Of a DNA stretch of 64,000 nt, positions 1-13,460 are shown one piece after another. The notes under the pieces are model-generated. The model did no database searches. It saw only the letters and a list, made by a program, of their open reading frames with translations, and was not told the origin of the DNA. Within the stretch, counting starts at the first letter, position 1; every line of letters begins with the position of its first letter. Both the position numbers and the translations under genes were made by a program. The stretch comes from Aplidium turbinatum. Its lineage: Eukaryota; Chordata; Ascidiacea; Aplousobranchia; Polyclinidae. Where the stretch lies: the NCBI GenBank assembly GCA_918807975.1, contig OU964932.1, positions 20,057,501 through 20,121,500 of the forward strand. Direction: 5' to 3'.

Positions 1-2540
1 GTAGTCGAAGTCTTGATACCGAGCGCAGAGAAAGCGGTGAGTTTGAACACAATAAGACAAAACATCTTGGGCTATGCATTTTACGTGAGCTATAATGTTG
101 GCAGAAGTAGATTAAACGGACGAAACCGATAATAATCTGTCTTTGAAGGGTTAATATACTTCAACCTTGTTTTTAGCTAGTTGATAACTCTTGTTTGATG
201 AAGTCAATCTGCAAATAGCAAAAGGTGTAGAAAAATTTGAGTCAACACAGCAACAATGGAAATGAAAAGCAATGCAATAGAGTTACTTTTCGAACAACTT
301 TATCCATAACCTTAGATATGAGGGTAACCACATCCAACGCAAAGGTTAGGTTGAATATATTAAAGAGTAGAAATCTTTTTCCTGACATTTTGCGTCTGAA
401 CGACACCTGAACCAAAAATATAACCCCCGGGCCCTTTGGAACTACGCCTCTCTATGCAAACTTGGCACCACTTAGTCCTAAGTCATGGCCTGCTGCACCA
501 AAGTGCAAAGTGTGATGCAACATTGTGGAGCCAATGCTATTCGATGGCAATAAGTTCAAAATTCTTCACAGCCTTGTTTCTAAACTGTTCTTGTTGACAT
601 CCACTGCTTTGTCGTACAAAAGTTGTACTTGTTGTAAAATAGTGACGTATCTCAAACTATATAGATAATGACATCACACCCAGATATTACTAATGACGAG
701 AAAGATTTTGCATAAGCCTACAACTTTCCAGAAGATCATAATTAAAAACCTACAAAGGTCGTCGACTTTGTTGGTACACAGAGAAGGCTGGTGCGTCGCG
801 ACTTCGTTTTTCACGTCGGTTGATTTACAGTTCGATAATTACCGTCCACAAACTCTTAAGAATATCTTGTTACGCGTGTAAATATTTATATGATCGCTAA
901 CACATGTGCGACTCACTGGCAAAGTATTTTAATTTGCAGGTGCACAAGTTTTCAAGTTGAACGGTACAGAGCTGCAATTGCTAATCAGATTTTTGTGTTT
1001 ACATTGATTTCAAGTGTTTAGAAAACGGTTATAAAACGGCCATTTGCCAACAACATACTTTTTATCTGCAAGAGTTCAGAACCATTTAAAATGATTTAAA
1101 AATCGTTCAGAATTATTTAAAAATACTTTCTACGATGGTTCCCTTTAACTGTTTAAGGGACTTTTTGTTGCTTGTTCTGATTGTGTAAAACTGACTGACT
1201 TTGTTCGTTTTATATTTATGGCTTGTGTTTTGCAGATGTAGCCTACTTCGTTTCTTAGTTCATGAAACCCTAATAAATGGTCGTTTCACAAAGAAACTAA
1301 GAAAAGCTGCTCAAAATGAAAATACATCGAATTTATAAAACATTTTGATGTAAAACTCTTAGTTTTGGTTTTGTTTTTTCAAAAAACAAGCAACTTTGAT
1401 TCACAATTTCAAAATGGCTTGTTTCGTTTCGGTTAGGTGAAGAATTTTAGTCGTTTCGACCAAGAAATATTCGTTTCGAAAAATCTGAACTGTTACTGGC
1501 CACTGATATGGGTCACTTCACATTGAACAAACTTTGCAAAACACATGAAAAAAAAACTCTCGGCCAAAGCCAAATCATGTTGAAATACCTAAAGCTGAGA
1601 AAGCAACCGTTTATCATTCTTGCAATACCCAATGGTGGGGCGTAACCCATTACCTTCTCAACTGCAAGTCATAAGCTCAGTCAACTGTGAGGGATTACTC
1701 ACTTTCAAATATGTCACTGATTCCAATCACATTTCAAGGGATATTTGTAAAACTTGAGTGCTTAAACGTACAGCGGCTCGGTGAGAACGTCTTTTTTGAA
1801 AATATTGATGTGGATCTGATGCAAACAAACTGCATAAAAAGAAACCTTGAAAGTTGATGACAGTGTTCTGAACCATTTGAATGAAATCTGAGCCTTGTGA
1901 AGTCCAATGCTTTTACTAAAATTCCAACGTTAAGTCGATGCAAACAAATGCATTTGTTTAGTTCGAAGGTAACTTGATCTGCAAGTGAGATTGAGATAAA
2001 GTGACAAAGACGTCAGTTATTTGCTCGTGCAGCAAAACTGAAGGGATTGTATTAGTGACCTAAAAAGGAAGCATGCAGTTGACAAGGGTGTACATTGAAC
2101 CTAAGGGTCGTCATGGCCGTTATTGGAAACCACTCAAGCGAAAAGGTCCTTCAGTGAAGTGTGAAACGAGCAAAACACTGACGACCTAAATTCATAGTTC
2201 ATCCAGATTTTTTGTGTAATCCGAGCGATATAAACAGCACTAAATGATATTAGGTTAAACTGGCGCAACAGCAAGATTAGATAGTGCAAGTCAAACGTAA
2301 AGCGTCATACTTTTTGGTACATGAAAGTTGAATAAACTATACGAGTTATTAAAAGAATCAGCTGCAGATGTCTTGATCGAAATAAGGTACATTATGACAA
2401 GTGTTTTAGTTTCCTCTCTTGTAAAATAATAGTTTCGCAGATTTTTTATACATAAAAAGCTACAAAAAATATTTCAAGCCATTAAGCGGTTTCCAAACTT
2501 ATATTACGGTAAGCAAGTTTCCAGTCAAACAATCTATAAA
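1..2540. other. No gene recognised
   Basis: AT-rich, only short frames without family resemblance. No element boundary with a TSD was seen. Confidence 0.5.
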
Positions 2541-2544
2541 CGGC

Positions 2545-3640
2545 ATGCAGTTGATTGAAACTACATCGAAACTAAGCCTCCTGTTTGGAAAAACTCCTAT
2601 GCCTTGTCAGTACCAAAAGACAATGACAAGCACTGAGATCGCTCAGGAAAATGACATGAAACGTTTAGCCAGTGAAATCATAAAGGAAACAAAAAAATTT
2701 CAAAAGTCGTTTTCGTCACCAACCTGTGAAGTTAATTTCCTTGCGTGTAAGCTGTCAAGTCAGAGAACAAGTTGGCAGAATAATTCGCATCACATCAAAT
2801 TGAGCTATAAATTATTCAAAAATATAACCGCGAATAACAAGGCAAGCTCTTTCAACGTGCTCCCATGCAACAACGAAAACCCTCAGAAGTGCCTTCAGCA
2901 CGAGTAATCGAAGTAGTTTCTCCTCACCAACAGGGATATGAAATCATTCTTACCACTGGACTGTAGCGCAAAGCAGCGTTGAATCAATGTTAACAAAATT
3001 CAAAGAATGCTGAATTAGTTTCGTCATTATCTGAGGGCGTTATAAAAGTATTTATGACGACATAACAACTCAGACAAGAGATTACCTTCCCAACAATAAC
3101 TCGCAAAAGTGATAACGGATTAGAAACCGCAACAGCGTCGCTACACAAACGGGTAGAAACGATTGAAAGCTTAGACGGAGACAATGGATTGATCTACAGA
3201 CAATTGGCAAAAGAGCAAATGGTGTCACGACTTCCATCATTTCAAACGATGCAGGGACAATGAAAGGCGCGAAAACGACGTCATAATCAAAGCTGTTCAC
3301 AGTGAAAGAAGCACAATGCACGAGTCTGCAGTACAGTATCTGTACTGGGTCCTAGAATTGTTAGCGCAAAAGCACAGCGCCAGCGGCATACAAAACAATT
3401 TGTGCCATACCTAGTGATTTATTTCCCCTGATTGTAGCTTTGCGAGAACCTAGTGATTCTGTTTGAAATAGACACGAAAGAAGAAAAAAGCTTGAAGAAT
3501 TACGTAATAGTTGTTCAGATACCCGTGAGCAACTATTTTTCACTCATTCAAGCACAGAGTCAGGACAAAATACGTATGAAGAGACATTTGTAAACGAGTA
3601 TTTTAGCAATGAGGGTGCAATTTTATCACCAAGCCTAATT
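2545..3640 (+). other. Possible decayed coding region, unrecognised
   Basis: A 120-codon ATG frame (2545-2907) is followed by open stretches in other frames: about 3064-3260 (QEITFPTITRKSDNG...) and about 3264-3410 (ENDVIIKAVHSERSTM...). Protein-like composition without a long frame suggests a pseudogene or unrecognised exons. No known domain. Confidence 0.2.
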
Positions 3641-3644
3641 TTTA

Positions 3645-6600
3645 ACTAAGATAAATGACAAATCTTCAACTTTAAAATTGCATCAGTAAAAGTAGCTTCC
3701 AGATATTAAAATCTTGCTTTTGTTTTGTTGCCCAGCAATAGAAGTTGCACGTGCCTGCGCACAAAATAGAACAGAATTGAGCACGTTTATAAACGTTTTT
3801 AGAATAATTTGACAGAAGGATGTGGGCTACTTGGATTCATATAGTTATGGAGACAAACATGCTCATATACAGGACATCATCATCTTCCATAGGACATCAT
3901 TGTGTTCGTGCAATTTGTTACCGTATTCGGCAAAGTGAAAACAGAAACCTGAAGCTGTAACATATCTTGCGTTTTCCAGTTCCCATATTCGCAAGTTTTG
4001 CCTCTCAAGGATATTCTTGCAGAGAATGAGGCTAAAGTGACATTACTAAATGCACAGTAGAATAAAATAATGGTATATGACTATGAGTATACTGTATACA
4101 GAAAATAGTAGTGTCTGGTGGTAGAATACAGACTAGACTGTAATAGTTTTTTTGATATCTGAAAAATACTTCATTTTTAACAACAGGACAAATTTTCTTT
4201 GGTATTTTAGGAGTAACGAAATTTAATTAAAAGTACGCAGAGAATAGTAGTGTAATATAATTATGTTCATGAAATACTGTAAATGCGAAATTTAAAATTG
4301 GTGATAAAATATGGACTGCGATAGTTTTGTTGATCTATGAAAATACTGTACATCACAACAGGACAGATTTTGCTGAATACTTTAAAGTTTGGGTGTTCAT
4401 CAGGAAAATTCTCGTTTCTAGTACTAGTTGCAATGTTCATCTGATGAAAGTGAAAGTAACAACAAACAGGTTGATTTATTGCTTCACTGACGTTTCGGGC
4501 ACCAAGACAATGACAATAAATTTTATGTTGTATATTATTCGCTCTGAAGATGCGCATTGTCATGGTGCGCGAAACGTCAGTGAAGCAATAAATCAATCTG
4601 TTTGTTGTTACTTTCACTTTCATCAGATGAACGTTGCAACTAGTGCTAGAAAGGACAGATTTTCTTGGAAATTTTAAGAGCAACCAAATCTAATTTAACG
4701 TGGAGTGATGATGGCAGTGACCTGTAAATTGAAACTTACAATTGGATTCTTTGTAATATCATTCACAAGTGATTTAATCGTCACAGCAATAAAGTTGTCA
4801 CAGCCAGGAAAAAGTTCCTTTTTTACTTTGTTATAAGTTACTAGATGTTGAAACAAGGCAAAAACTACGTCGTATGGTGATCAACAGCAAATCGTTGAGA
4901 AATGAGCTGGTGTTTCTAAAAGGTCATATATCTCATGACTGAATTTGAACTTTTTGCAAAACAAGCGAATTCAGCACAATGCCAGGAATTCTGTAGAGTC
5001 CACACCTTTCAACATTTTTCTTCGGTTTTCGTGGCATCAATTACGTTCAAATATAAGACACAAAAGTTTTTTTTCTTAAACTAGTTCACTTGAGCTTATA
5101 CCCATGGGAAACGAAACTGTGAAGAAACAAAAGAAATCAGCAGCGAGCCAGCCAGTAAACCCCTCAAACTTGATACCAAATACAAATAAAACAATCAGGG
5201 CGAGAAGTCAAGATATAATCTTGTTCACAAAAGGTGGGAGTAAAAATAAAAAGCTTGAGACGCTCATTCAACATCAAATAACGGTAAATTTATAGACATA
5301 AATGCTTAATTCGGAACAGATTCTTTCACTGTAGACATCCTTGACATATTTATCAGTTTCACCATCATACATTTTTACTTACTTTTTAGTTTTTGAGGAA
5401 ACTAACCTATATCAAGATACGTTTCATAAACAAGCAAGTGAAGATATTTTAGCGCATCTATTCTTCACTTATCTTGAAACAAATAGCAGGATGTACACGC
5501 CGTGTCAATCGAAGCCAAGTTTTCTATCAGCACCAGTAAATTAGATCTATATTTGGGTTAACCAACTCCCCGGTTGTCAAACGAAGACTAAATATGGCTC
5601 CACACTGTTATTCGGATGCCAAGTAATCGTCTGTACAAACTACAAAGTGGTGACGGCAGCAAAACTAACAGAGTTTTATAAACCGCACGCTTTTGATGAG
5701 ACTGTTATTAAAGCAATGCTGGACAAGTGCCTTTTAGTACAGAGTGGCAGAGTGATTTACTGGTTTTAAAATCTTCAAAGCAGACAGGTAATCCGCTAAG
5801 AACGCTTGCAGAAAGTCAGTAGTTGACATCACTGAACATTTGTTGTTTGGTGCTGCGTGTGTATAACAAGAATGTTTACTGCAGCACTCCAAAGTGGTGG
5901 TGGGGATTTTCTTCTATTTGAGGTAGCTCTTTGATTTTGTGACGTCATTTAGCACCACCAAAATACAATGAAACAAAATGTGAAGTTAGTTAGTTGGTCA
6001 CGAAAAGCAAATATTTGAAAATAGACTTCCCAGTAAGATAAACTAGTATTAATTTTTTGTCGTTTTGACGTCTTGTAACGTTTACATTTTGTACAGACAG
6101 GCGCCTTGCAGATTACAGCAACTTTCAATAGAATTGTGCGATTTGCAGTAGTGAAAGATTTCTCGGTTTGTTGTTCTAAGTGTTGAGGCTATATTAGTAA
6201 TCTGCGAAGACTTTTTGAGGAGCAACATCTGCAGTATAAGTGTAAATCGCTGAAAATTTTTTTGATAATTGAAAGTCTACAGGTTTCAGTCTTCCAAAAT
6301 AAAAATGGTTGTCGCCACAGTTTTTGACCAATAGCCGTGAGCGTAATTCACAAGGGTAGGTTTGTCCCCCCCCCCATGGATCACTAGCCAGGATGCTCTC
6401 AAGCACGTTGTATAAACTTTCCAAAACTAATGAATGGTTTTTCGGGTAAAATGAAGACGAAAAATCACACACGACTTTACTGTTGAAGCACGTAAACAAA
6501 TACCTGACATATTTTGGAAGGACGTGTGCATCATACGAAGTTGTTAACTCAAACCATATCTGCACCACGCAAACAATCAAGTCGTATTTCACAAACTTTG

Positions 6601-6720
6601 ATTCCACACAGGAAGCTATGTTCTTGCATTTCCTTCAATAGCGACAATTCACTACAAGCCATGCCAAGGTCTCAAAGTACGATAGTCCTTCCTTCATTTT
6701 TGTGGTCTCACTCGCACTGT
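3645..6720. other. No gene recognised apart from the hairpin at 4415
   Basis: Short frames at 5104 (Lys/Asn-rich) and 6194 (- strand) show no recognised motif or splice context. Confidence 0.45.
4415..4652. repeat. 238-bp hairpin MITE
   Basis: Arms of about 95 bp: TTTCTAGTACTAGTTGCAA...TTCACTGACGTTTCG, mirrored by CGAAACGTCAGTGAA...TTGCAACTAGTGCTAGAAA. The overlapping frames on both strands are products of the palindrome. Flanked by diverged direct copies of ACAACAGGACA(A/G)ATTTT (about 4180 and 4360; a partial copy near 4651). Confidence 0.7.
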
Positions 6721-6726
6721 CAAGCA

Positions 6727-6779
6727 TTCAACGTCTACAAACAACGAATCAATGAAAAAAGGACTGATTTGCTGGCTGG
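6727..6779. repeat. Palindromic ~90-bp MITE family, right half
   Basis: TTCAACGTCTACAAACAACG then AATCAATG and GATTTGCTGGCTGG: degraded right half of the family. Confidence 0.5.
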
Positions 6780-7681
6780 TATAGTGCTGCTTTTTATGAA
6801 CTAGATCCTATCCAGTTTAGTTGTATTTTTATTTCTGGCCATCAAAGCAAAATACAATTCTTGAAGCATTCGAGTTTATTAGCAAGCCGAGTTCAATACT
6901 TTTCGATTTGAAATTCCTGCTCAGCGTAACACAACGTTTTTCAATTGAGCCATAGAAATTTGTTAGGGTTGAAAAATTCCCCCTTTTATATCATTTAGCG
7001 TCTTGGAGGTGAAATGAAAATCTTGCGAAACAATTTCACAAAAGACATGTGGGTGGAAGGTGAGAACAGCCAAGAAGAAGCGGAAGAATAGTTCAATCTA
7101 CAAAAAAGGTTCCAAAATATTTTTAATCAATTAAAACTCCGCCTTCGCTTAATTAACGTTGGAAATTGAGACAGAAATGGAACTGAACCTGTTTAATCTT
7201 GGCTCAGGCAGAAATTACGTGCTCTGGGTTTGTTTACATCATTATCTATGCGCGCGATGGAAGCTCTTTAGTTGTCGTGAATTAAAGTTGAGCCAGTCGT
7301 GGAGATAAGATGCAAGCATGAAGATGTAGCCGCAGAAGCTTTTTTGCAAAACAAGTTCGATTGGCATGTGGCTGAATAATGAAGAGTAGTTTTGGTTTTG
7401 AGCTTGAATAGAAAAACTTATGTTCTAAATTCTGACAAATGTGAAGATTCATCAGGGAAAGTTTCTTTTCTAGCTCAGTGGCGGTGGTGATCATCTGATG
7501 AATTAGAAACTAAAAGAACCTGTACGCTTCTGCTTTTAGAACACTTTATCATCAGATGAACGCGGCCCCTAACTACTTGAAAACAAAACTTCCACATTGT
7601 CACATGAGTCTGAGTCATGTCGAGCCCAGTTGGCTATTGATACTCAGTGTTATTGGCTGAACTTCGTCTTTTGTTGTCAGC

Positions 7682-7766
7682 TCAGACAGTAAATCAGTCA
7701 ATTTTTACATTGATCCATAGTTTGCAGATGATGAATCAATGTATAAACTACTTACTCTCTGACTGG
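7682..7766. repeat. Palindromic ~90-bp MITE family, degraded copy
   Basis: CAGACAGTAAATC...TTTTTACATTGAT...AATCAATGTATAAA...TTACTCTCTGACTGG. Confidence 0.6.
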
Positions 7767-7862
7767 ATCCTCCTATCTCGCGCTGTTTTAGCCACTGTTG
7801 TTCCGAAAGCCTCTCCAGAGATAGAGGGTTTGATTGAAAGCGCAAATTAAAGGTCCTTTTCG

Positions 7863-7951
7863 ACCAAGACAGAAAATCAACCGTTTTTTACATTAATTCA
7901 ACGTCTGCAGACATAGAATCAATGTAAACAACAGTTGATTTGTTGTCTGGG
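7863..7951. repeat. Palindromic ~90-bp MITE family
   Basis: ACCAAGACAGAAAATC...ACGTCTGCAGAC...AATCAATGTAAA...GATTTGTTGTCTGGG, nearly full length. Confidence 0.7.
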
Positions 7952-8224
7952 AAGAAACCCGCGGGAAAAGCGATTTCAGTAACAGATTGTAACTATCGAG
8001 ATTTTCTTGATAGTGCTGCCACAGAGGCGGATAACAAAAATCAACGCTGTTTCAATAGTAAATATGTCCATGTTTCAACAGAACACAGTTTAAATTAAAC
8101 AGAAAAAGACAATGCACAAATGTTCAATATTTAGTTGAGGGATTAGATACAAGAATTAAAAAACGTTGAGTCCCCTTGGATTTACAGTTTAAGGAATGAT
8201 CGAAGTTGTTTAAACACTGCCGCA

Positions 8225-8307
8225 TCCAGCAGATCAAACTATTTTTTACATTGATTCAAGGTCTGCGGATGTAAAATCAATGTAAAATAAGCTGATTTGC
8301 TAGTCGG
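8225..8307. repeat. Palindromic ~90-bp MITE family, degraded copy
   Basis: CAGCAGATCAAAC...ACATTGATTCAAGGTCTGCGG...AATCAATGTAAAA...GATTTGCTAGTCGG, as segments. Confidence 0.6.
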
Positions 8308-8309
8308 AG

Positions 8310-10150
8310 TTTGATCATTCCTGAGCGAATCGCGTGACCACTTGCTGATTGAGCAATTTGTACTGAATTGTGGTAAAAAAATTGTAAAAAACTGAGAAAG
8401 CTGATTTTTCTTCTAGTTTAGCAGCAGGAATGATACCACAGCTCGCTGGAATGTAAACTACGTAAATGTAGCAAACTAATTTGCATAGTAGTTGCTGTAA
8501 TGTTGATGTGAACAGTGAAAGGGATAATAATCGTTGTTACGATCTTGAAGTTATGAGCAAGAATAGTGAAAATTTATTTCAGAAGACCAAAAGCAAACTT
8601 CCTAATTACCTCAAGCTCCAAGATGATTTCTAAACGTCCTCAAAATTTTATTGCTGACAAACACTTGCATGTCATTGGATTAACTCAATCTGTACGTATA
8701 AAACTTACATCTGGTGTACGTTTAATTTACATTTGATCCATGTACATGAAGAATTGTACTATCAGAAAGTAGCAGTTTTGGCAAACACATTTTATCGCAG
8801 AAAGATGTCTGCCAGGCAAAAAGCGTGAGCTAGATTAGATTAACCATAAAAGTGTCAATATAAGGCCAAACCACAAAATATTTGCTCTGGTTTACTAGAC
8901 GAAAGGCTAGGGTCAAGCCGCAAGCTCAACGAGACAACAGACAAACCCGAGGCTGAGCTCCATGCCCGTGCCTTTTTCTCCAGTGCAGTTACTTAATGTG
9001 CCTGCAGTGCGACAGTCGAGTTACTTTTGGTCGCATTTAAAAAGGCGAGTACTTCTGTCTCGTTGGTATAAGGTTTCGCTTTAGATCAGTAAAACAAAGC
9101 CAGAGTGTTAGAGACGTAGTGATGTTTACAAGCTAAAGTTTACCGTTAGAACAGAGAGAAACATGTTCTGAAATGCCAACAGCTTTATATTCAACGAGTG
9201 TATCCGAATGGTATTTTCTAGTATCAAACCGCACTGTTAGATTTCAATCGCTGCCTATTTCTAGTTGTTTAGTCAGTTAGCTAGTTCGTTCAAGAAAATG
9301 AAACTTATGGCATTTCTTACAAATATTTTTTGATTCATGGTGAGGGCTTAGTTAATTCGAAAACGTTCGACTGTTAATACTATTTGTAAATACGTAAAAT
9401 ATTTTTTGTAATGCTCAGCCATGTTGTATTGTTGTGCCTTGCCTGTCTTGTGGCGTAAAAAAACAAACTCTCCCCGGAACTAAAATAAAGCAAATATTGC
9501 TTTTACAAGTTAGCTTGAAATGAAGGCAGCCATCCAGTTAAGGAATTTATATCTTTGATTGAAACTATAACAGCTGACTTCGAACCATACCAACTAATTT
9601 AAATTAGTAGACTCCGAAAACGGGGTGAACGTCATGACAAAAACCACAAGTCTATGAGTAGCTGCAAGCAAATTACATGGCATACTTTTCACAAGCGTTG
9701 ATGAGTTTAGGATCTTGCACAGAAAACGTAAAAGTCTAAGTAGTGCCACAAAGTTATCATGTGAACTTGACACAGAAATAAATTCAATTAATATTATAGT
9801 GCTGACTACTACTACTACGTGTCATTGAATACTGAAAAGATTGGCTTCACTGACGCTGATGTATGTCAGTCAATCTAATAATCCGAAAGTGGAATGATTT
9901 GGAACGATTGAACTAACATGACATTTTGTTGCAGGCTACAGAAAGTTGCTTTGTACTTGTAAATTTAAATTGCGTTTAAACTCACAATTCTGGTTACCAT
10001 CCCTTTCTTGGATAATTTTGGAATATATTTTATCCGTTCAATCGGAGTGCAGGAAGTATTAATTAAAAATCAGAAAGCTTGGTTATTATAACAGTCAAGC
10101 TGGCGAGCACTATCTTCACCCTTACAAAGGCTCCTAATCATAAGAAAGCT
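8310..10150. other. Upstream region of the CDC42EP-like gene
   Basis: No coding exon seen. GC-richer sequence at about 8890-9120 with TTTAAAAAGG near 9040 could hold a promoter or non-coding first exon; this is speculative. Contains the hAT-related fragment at 9346. Confidence 0.3.
9346..9452 (+). repeat. Fragment related to the hAT internal region at 49.6 kb
   Basis: GAAAACGTTCGACTGTTAA followed by ACTATTTGTA and CATGTTGTATTGTTGTG is shared with 49610-49715 with scattered differences. No TIR or TSD is visible here, so this is a decayed internal fragment. Confidence 0.55.
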
Positions 10151-10153
10151 AAC

Positions 10154-11926
10154 ATGCCGGCCAAAGCCCCGATCTATTTGAAGCCAAACAGCGGGAAAAA
10201 TGGTTCGGGAGCTGGGAAGAATGGTCAAAAATTACGCGAGCTTCTCTCGACAGAAATGATTTCTCTGCCATTAGACTTCAGGCACAAGGCGCATGTTGGC
10301 AGAGGAGGGGCGGACGACATGTTTGGAGATACAACGTTTTTAAATGTAAGTACACCGTAACAAAGTTATCACAATCACGATTTCATGTTATTTGAGTATT
10401 ATTGGGTTTCAACTTGTACGCATTCAGCCTTTTACTGTATGTGATCCAAAAATTCCGTTGTTACTATGTGTGTGCGTCTTTTTCGCTACTAAAACATTGC
10501 ATTTCTGCGGGTACTCAACTAGTTGCAGTTTTGATGTGCAAATAACTGACTTTGCAACTGTCATTTTTCCAACGGAAGTGAGAAAACAAGGAAATTTCTA
10601 ACAAACCTAATTTGGCTTTAGCAAAAGAACGCCAAAGAAACGGCGACGACAAATGGCGCGACAGACAAACGCGAGGGAATTATGACGTTTCAAAGCATGC
10701 GGCGAAAAGGGAAATCAAGCAAGAAGGACAAAAGCAGGTGAGAACTGAAGTGATTCGAGTTCTTTGAAACGCAACTGCAGCTAGTTTCAGTTGTGACAAA
10801 CAATGGTTACGTAATGACGTCACAACAGTTCCGTGTATGACGCTGCATCAACAAACGTCATCCGGGGAACATCGTGAATCTGGGGCGGTAAAAAGGATAG
10901 ACCCTCGGCCCCAGAGGCTCACACGACGACGAACAAACGTCATGATTCTAGAATTCCGATAGGGCTTCGACAGACTTTGTTGTATTGTGCGAGAAACGTG
11001 AAAGAACATAAGATTGAAATAATTTGACGTCGCCTTTTAAGCAACCCAACCCTCCACAAACCCAATATTTATATGTGATGAATAACTTTATCACATTTTG
11101 GTTCGAAAGAGAAACAATAACACACGCAGCTCTCAAGACTGCGACAACTGATGAAGCATGAATTATCAACAACATGGTTGAGTTCGAAGCATCAAAATTA
11201 GTCCGAACCATTGCGTGCAAATATTCAAGATGTGCTACTTTTGTGCCATTAAACAACCTTTATTAGAAACTAGAACGAAACAGTGAGTAGACCTACCATT
11301 AGATAGACTTTGTTCTATCATTTACAATAAGTGAAGTCTTTGAAATACGGAAAAAGAGAAAACTGAAGTTGTTTTGCATCTCTTTGTAAGCAATTTAATG
11401 CATACGACGATTACGCAGTCAACTCGAAAGAAACCCATTTTCTAACAGATGTGGTTTTATTTGCAGCGGAACAAAGGCAGACGCGAAATCTTTATCAAAC
11501 CAACCGTGTGAAGGATATGGTGTCTTGGAATCGCCCATTTTACAATCAGCCTTCTCGCTGCCTTTGTTACATGAACAAGGCGAACTCACGCCAGAGAAAG
11601 ATAACAAAGGGAAAAAGACGAAGAAAACAATGAACAATAATCACATTGCTAATGGGAAAGCTATCAGCCACGAAACAGGACTGAACAATATGGTGCAAAC
11701 GCCAAACAGAATTCCAAACGGCCCGGAAAAGCCTAGAAGAATTCCAGACGCGGATAATCATATCGCCAACGGCCATTACAATGTCAAACCTGCAACTGTC
11801 AACGAACCAGCCAAGTTGCCAATGAGCGACACAACATCCTTAGACGAAGGATGGGAGTTAGACCTAGATCTTGGTACGTCATTGATGGATGACGTCATGG
11901 GAATTATGGATAAGATCGAGTTGTGA
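10154..11926 (+). CDS. CDC42EP-like: Cdc42 effector protein (BORG/CEP family), three coding exons
   Basis: Coding exons 10154-10345, 10622-10737 and 11467-11926 (TGA) join in phase to 255 aa. Donors are GTAAGT and GTGAGA; both acceptors end in AG. The N-terminus starts MPAKAPIYLK, as in vertebrate CDC42EPs (MPAKTPIYLK). Residues 36-58 form a CRIB/PBD motif: ISLPLDFRHKAHVG, then DDMFGD. The family's short LPLL-type motif is at about 124-137 (ESPILQSAFSLPLL). The last residues contain LGTSLMDDVMGIMDK, matching the family's C-terminal LGPSMLDEVLGVMDK box. Known family role: binds GTP-Cdc42 (and TC10) through CRIB and reorganises septin and actin filaments at the cell cortex. The ATG chosen is the one beginning the conserved MPAK; an in-frame extension upstream is not conserved. 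The linker at 140-220 is Asn/Lys-rich and lineage-specific. Non-coding 5' exons were not located; a GC-richer patch near 8900-9120 could hold the promoter. AATAAA occurs at 12639. The paralogue (EP1-5) cannot be assigned. Confidence 0.9.
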
Positions 11927-12429
11927 GATCAAATTATCTATCGCGAACAATGCGTGATCGATAAGCGAAGGTTGCCGCACGAGATGCAGGTGGGAGGAAG
12001 GTGGCAGAGCGTGCAGGCGAGAAGTTGGTGCGGAAACAGCATAGAACATAATGTAACTGCAAAGTCCTACGACGTTAAATATTACGTTAAAACATTTTGA
12101 ACCACAATATCAGACAACAATAATAACATTTGGTCTTCTTGTGTATGAGCTTTACCTTTTCGTGGTTGCTTTTCTTAAGTACTTCCACTACAATGACGAG
12201 ACTGGTAACTTTTTGCTTGTATTTTGCGACAAAATTGTGACTTGTGGATCCAGAAAGCCACTCCAGGCGTAACCATGAAAGTTTGCCTCCAATGGTTTTT
12301 CTGTTCAATTCAATTTGTCATAAAAAGTTTTCAAATCTCTGTTCAATGCAGCACCAGACCACCTAATTGTGACATATTCGATGTCGACACGGTCTGTCAG
12401 TTGCCAAGTTATTCCTGATTGTCCAGTAA

Positions 12430-12516
12430 CCTAGCTAGCAAAAGCGGTTCCTTTTACCTTGATGTAACAACTGCAGACGTTGAATTAATGTAAAAAGAGC
12501 CACTTTGCTAGCTGGG
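12430..12516. repeat. Palindromic ~90-bp MITE family, in probable CDC42EP 3' UTR
   Basis: CCTAGCTAGCAAAAG...CTGCAGACGTTGAAT...TTTGCTAGCTGGG. Lies before the first AATAAA downstream of the CDC42EP-like stop codon. Confidence 0.65.
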
Positions 12517-13192
12517 CTAACGTATTGGTTGCCATGCAGAGGTCGACCAACAATTGCAGTCGCGCTGCTACACTTCGCGATTGTATCCAGCGCGAAAATT
12601 GTGTCCGAAGTACTTCATCTGATACAAAATTGCACTGCAAATAAAATTTCAGCAATAATTCGCACTAACTCTTCTTGCATCTTTGCCTTGAAGTATTATG
12701 TCAACAATTTGCCATGTAGTGTCTAGCTTCTGAAGACTATGACAACATATTTTATAGAATTCTAAGTGATAAAGAATCATCAAGCGGATTCAATTCATTT
12801 GCAAGAATGCTCACATTGAACTGTAACTATAAACCAAAACTACTCCAACGTACAGTATTGTGTGGAAGCGTCTATTCCTTATCAACGCCTATTTCTTTTC
12901 TTGAGGAATGAAGTGGTATTGAAATGAACATTTTCTTAATTTATTTTAATTTGCCAATGATGCTATCACTACAGTGGTGAACTGCTGCTATTAACGTTTA
13001 TTGTATTATTTTTGTAATAATTTTGTTGATTCATATTGAACTTTTGTTGCAAGTATCTCTTAATGGCTGAGCAATAAATTCGTAAAACGTTTTTTTCAAG
13101 ATGTTGTGGCTGACCTGCAGAAAACCGTGATAGTGGGAAGCGAGACTGTAGCTCTCTTTCTGGCTATCAGCACCTTTTTGTCGCAATGTAGT

Positions 13193-13460
13193 TTAAGCGG
13201 ACGGAAAGGAAAGAAAGTCAATCCTTGTGTCCACCTTCAGGCATTCCTTTAAGTATCTCGTCAAAGGCACGCCACATGCTCTTGAGCGGTGTCGAACCGG
13301 CGCCCTTTCGATCGTCAAACCAGGGCTCAACTTATTACTCGCAAGTACAGCAAGCATATTTGGTTGGCTGAAATACGGTGCGATGTCTATCGCTATTCTT
13401 TCCTCAGGCACTCGACTACCAGACACGAGGGTGACTTTCACGACACCCTAATCAAAAGTA
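13193..13460 (-). other. Exon-like open region, both strands, unrecognised
   Basis: GC-richer than its surroundings and open on both strands. On the - strand a TTAG acceptor near 13451 leads into VKVTLVSGSRVPEERIAIDI... to a stop at 13193. Another - frame gives FDDRKGAGSTPLK followed by MWRAFDEILKGMPEGGHKD and a stop. I recognise no family. It could be a terminal exon or an old retroelement fragment. Confidence 0.25.

Noticed and set aside
4267-4683. Long overlapping open frames on both strands
   Set aside because: They arise from the hairpin arms at 4415-4652, so each strand reads the same sequence; no protein family.
7475-7570. Second copy of the 4415 hairpin family (ATCATCTGATGAA / ATCATCAGATGAA)
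   Set aside because: Only about a dozen bases agree on each side; too little to support membership.
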